A stretch of DNA of 14,906 bases from Hyphomicrobiales bacterium (GTDB taxonomy: Bacteria; Pseudomonadota; Alphaproteobacteria; Rhizobiales; Beijerinckiaceae): contig JAQGKM010000036.1 of assembly GCA_028290125.1 (NCBI GenBank), positions 1 through 14,906 on the forward strand. The letters are read 5' to 3'. The stretch's first letter is position 1. Each line of letters starts with the position of its first letter. A program made the translations under genes and the position numbers. Shown piece by piece: positions 14,826 through 14,906 of this stretch. The notes beneath the pieces are model-generated. The model did no database searches and had not been told where the DNA came from. It worked only from the letters and a program-made list of their open reading frames with translations.

Positions 14826-14906
14826 GATTTCCGGCGGGTCGAACGTGTCATCCGCACGCTGGTTGTCCTGCCTAACCAGGTGCTGATCGAGGCGACGATC
14901 GCCGAA
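14826..14906 (+). pseudogene. gspD: In-frame continuation of gspD after the TAA stop (partial, runs off right edge)
   Basis: The 27 codons after the stop, read in the gspD frame, give DFRRVERVIRTLVVLPNQVL and then IEATIAE. This is the conserved junction from N3 into the secretin barrel domain, where families typically read R-VE-VI-LD--P-QVLIEA-IAEV. Its conservation shows the coding frame was under selection through this point until recently. Confidence 0.85.

Overview
The window is GC-rich with strong G/C preference at third codon positions. Its gene families (giant RTX protein with repeated beta-rich modules, Tat-like multicopper oxidase, Sco protein, type II secretion genes) suggest an alphaproteobacterium, perhaps Hyphomicrobiales/Rhizobiales. 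This placement is a judgement from protein style and composition; no rRNA or tRNA is present to confirm it.

Layout. Positions 1-6170 (minus strand) hold the first 2056 codons of a very large RTX/cadherin-type calcium-binding protein that runs off the left edge. Behind its start is a 185-bp gap, then a small LuxR-type regulator on the same strand (6356-6973). A 256-bp AT-richer divergent control region (6974-7229) carries four inverted repeats. From 7230 onward everything is on the plus strand and very tightly packed: a multicopper oxidase with all four copper motifs, a Sco/SenC-cytochrome c fusion ending in a histidine tail, then the type II secretion genes gspG, a gspL/pilN-like gene, a gspM-like gene, gspC and gspD. 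The gspD reading frame has an in-frame TAA at 14823-14825, after which secretin homology continues in the same frame to the right edge.

How it may work together (inference). The oxidase appears to cross the inner membrane by a Tat-like signal. The Sco-cytochrome c protein would supply copper, or take electrons from the oxidase, in the periplasm. The linked type II secretion genes would carry the oxidase, or another exoprotein, across the outer membrane. The RTX protein has no N-terminal signal peptide, as expected for a type I secretion substrate, and shares the divergent control region through the LuxR gene. Together this looks like a gene cluster for an extracellular or surface oxidation process. 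Metal oxidation such as Mn(II) is one possibility, but the sequence alone does not establish the substrate.

No tRNA, rRNA, CRISPR array, insertion sequence or transposase was seen. Long open frames antisense to the real genes are GC-driven shadows and are left out.
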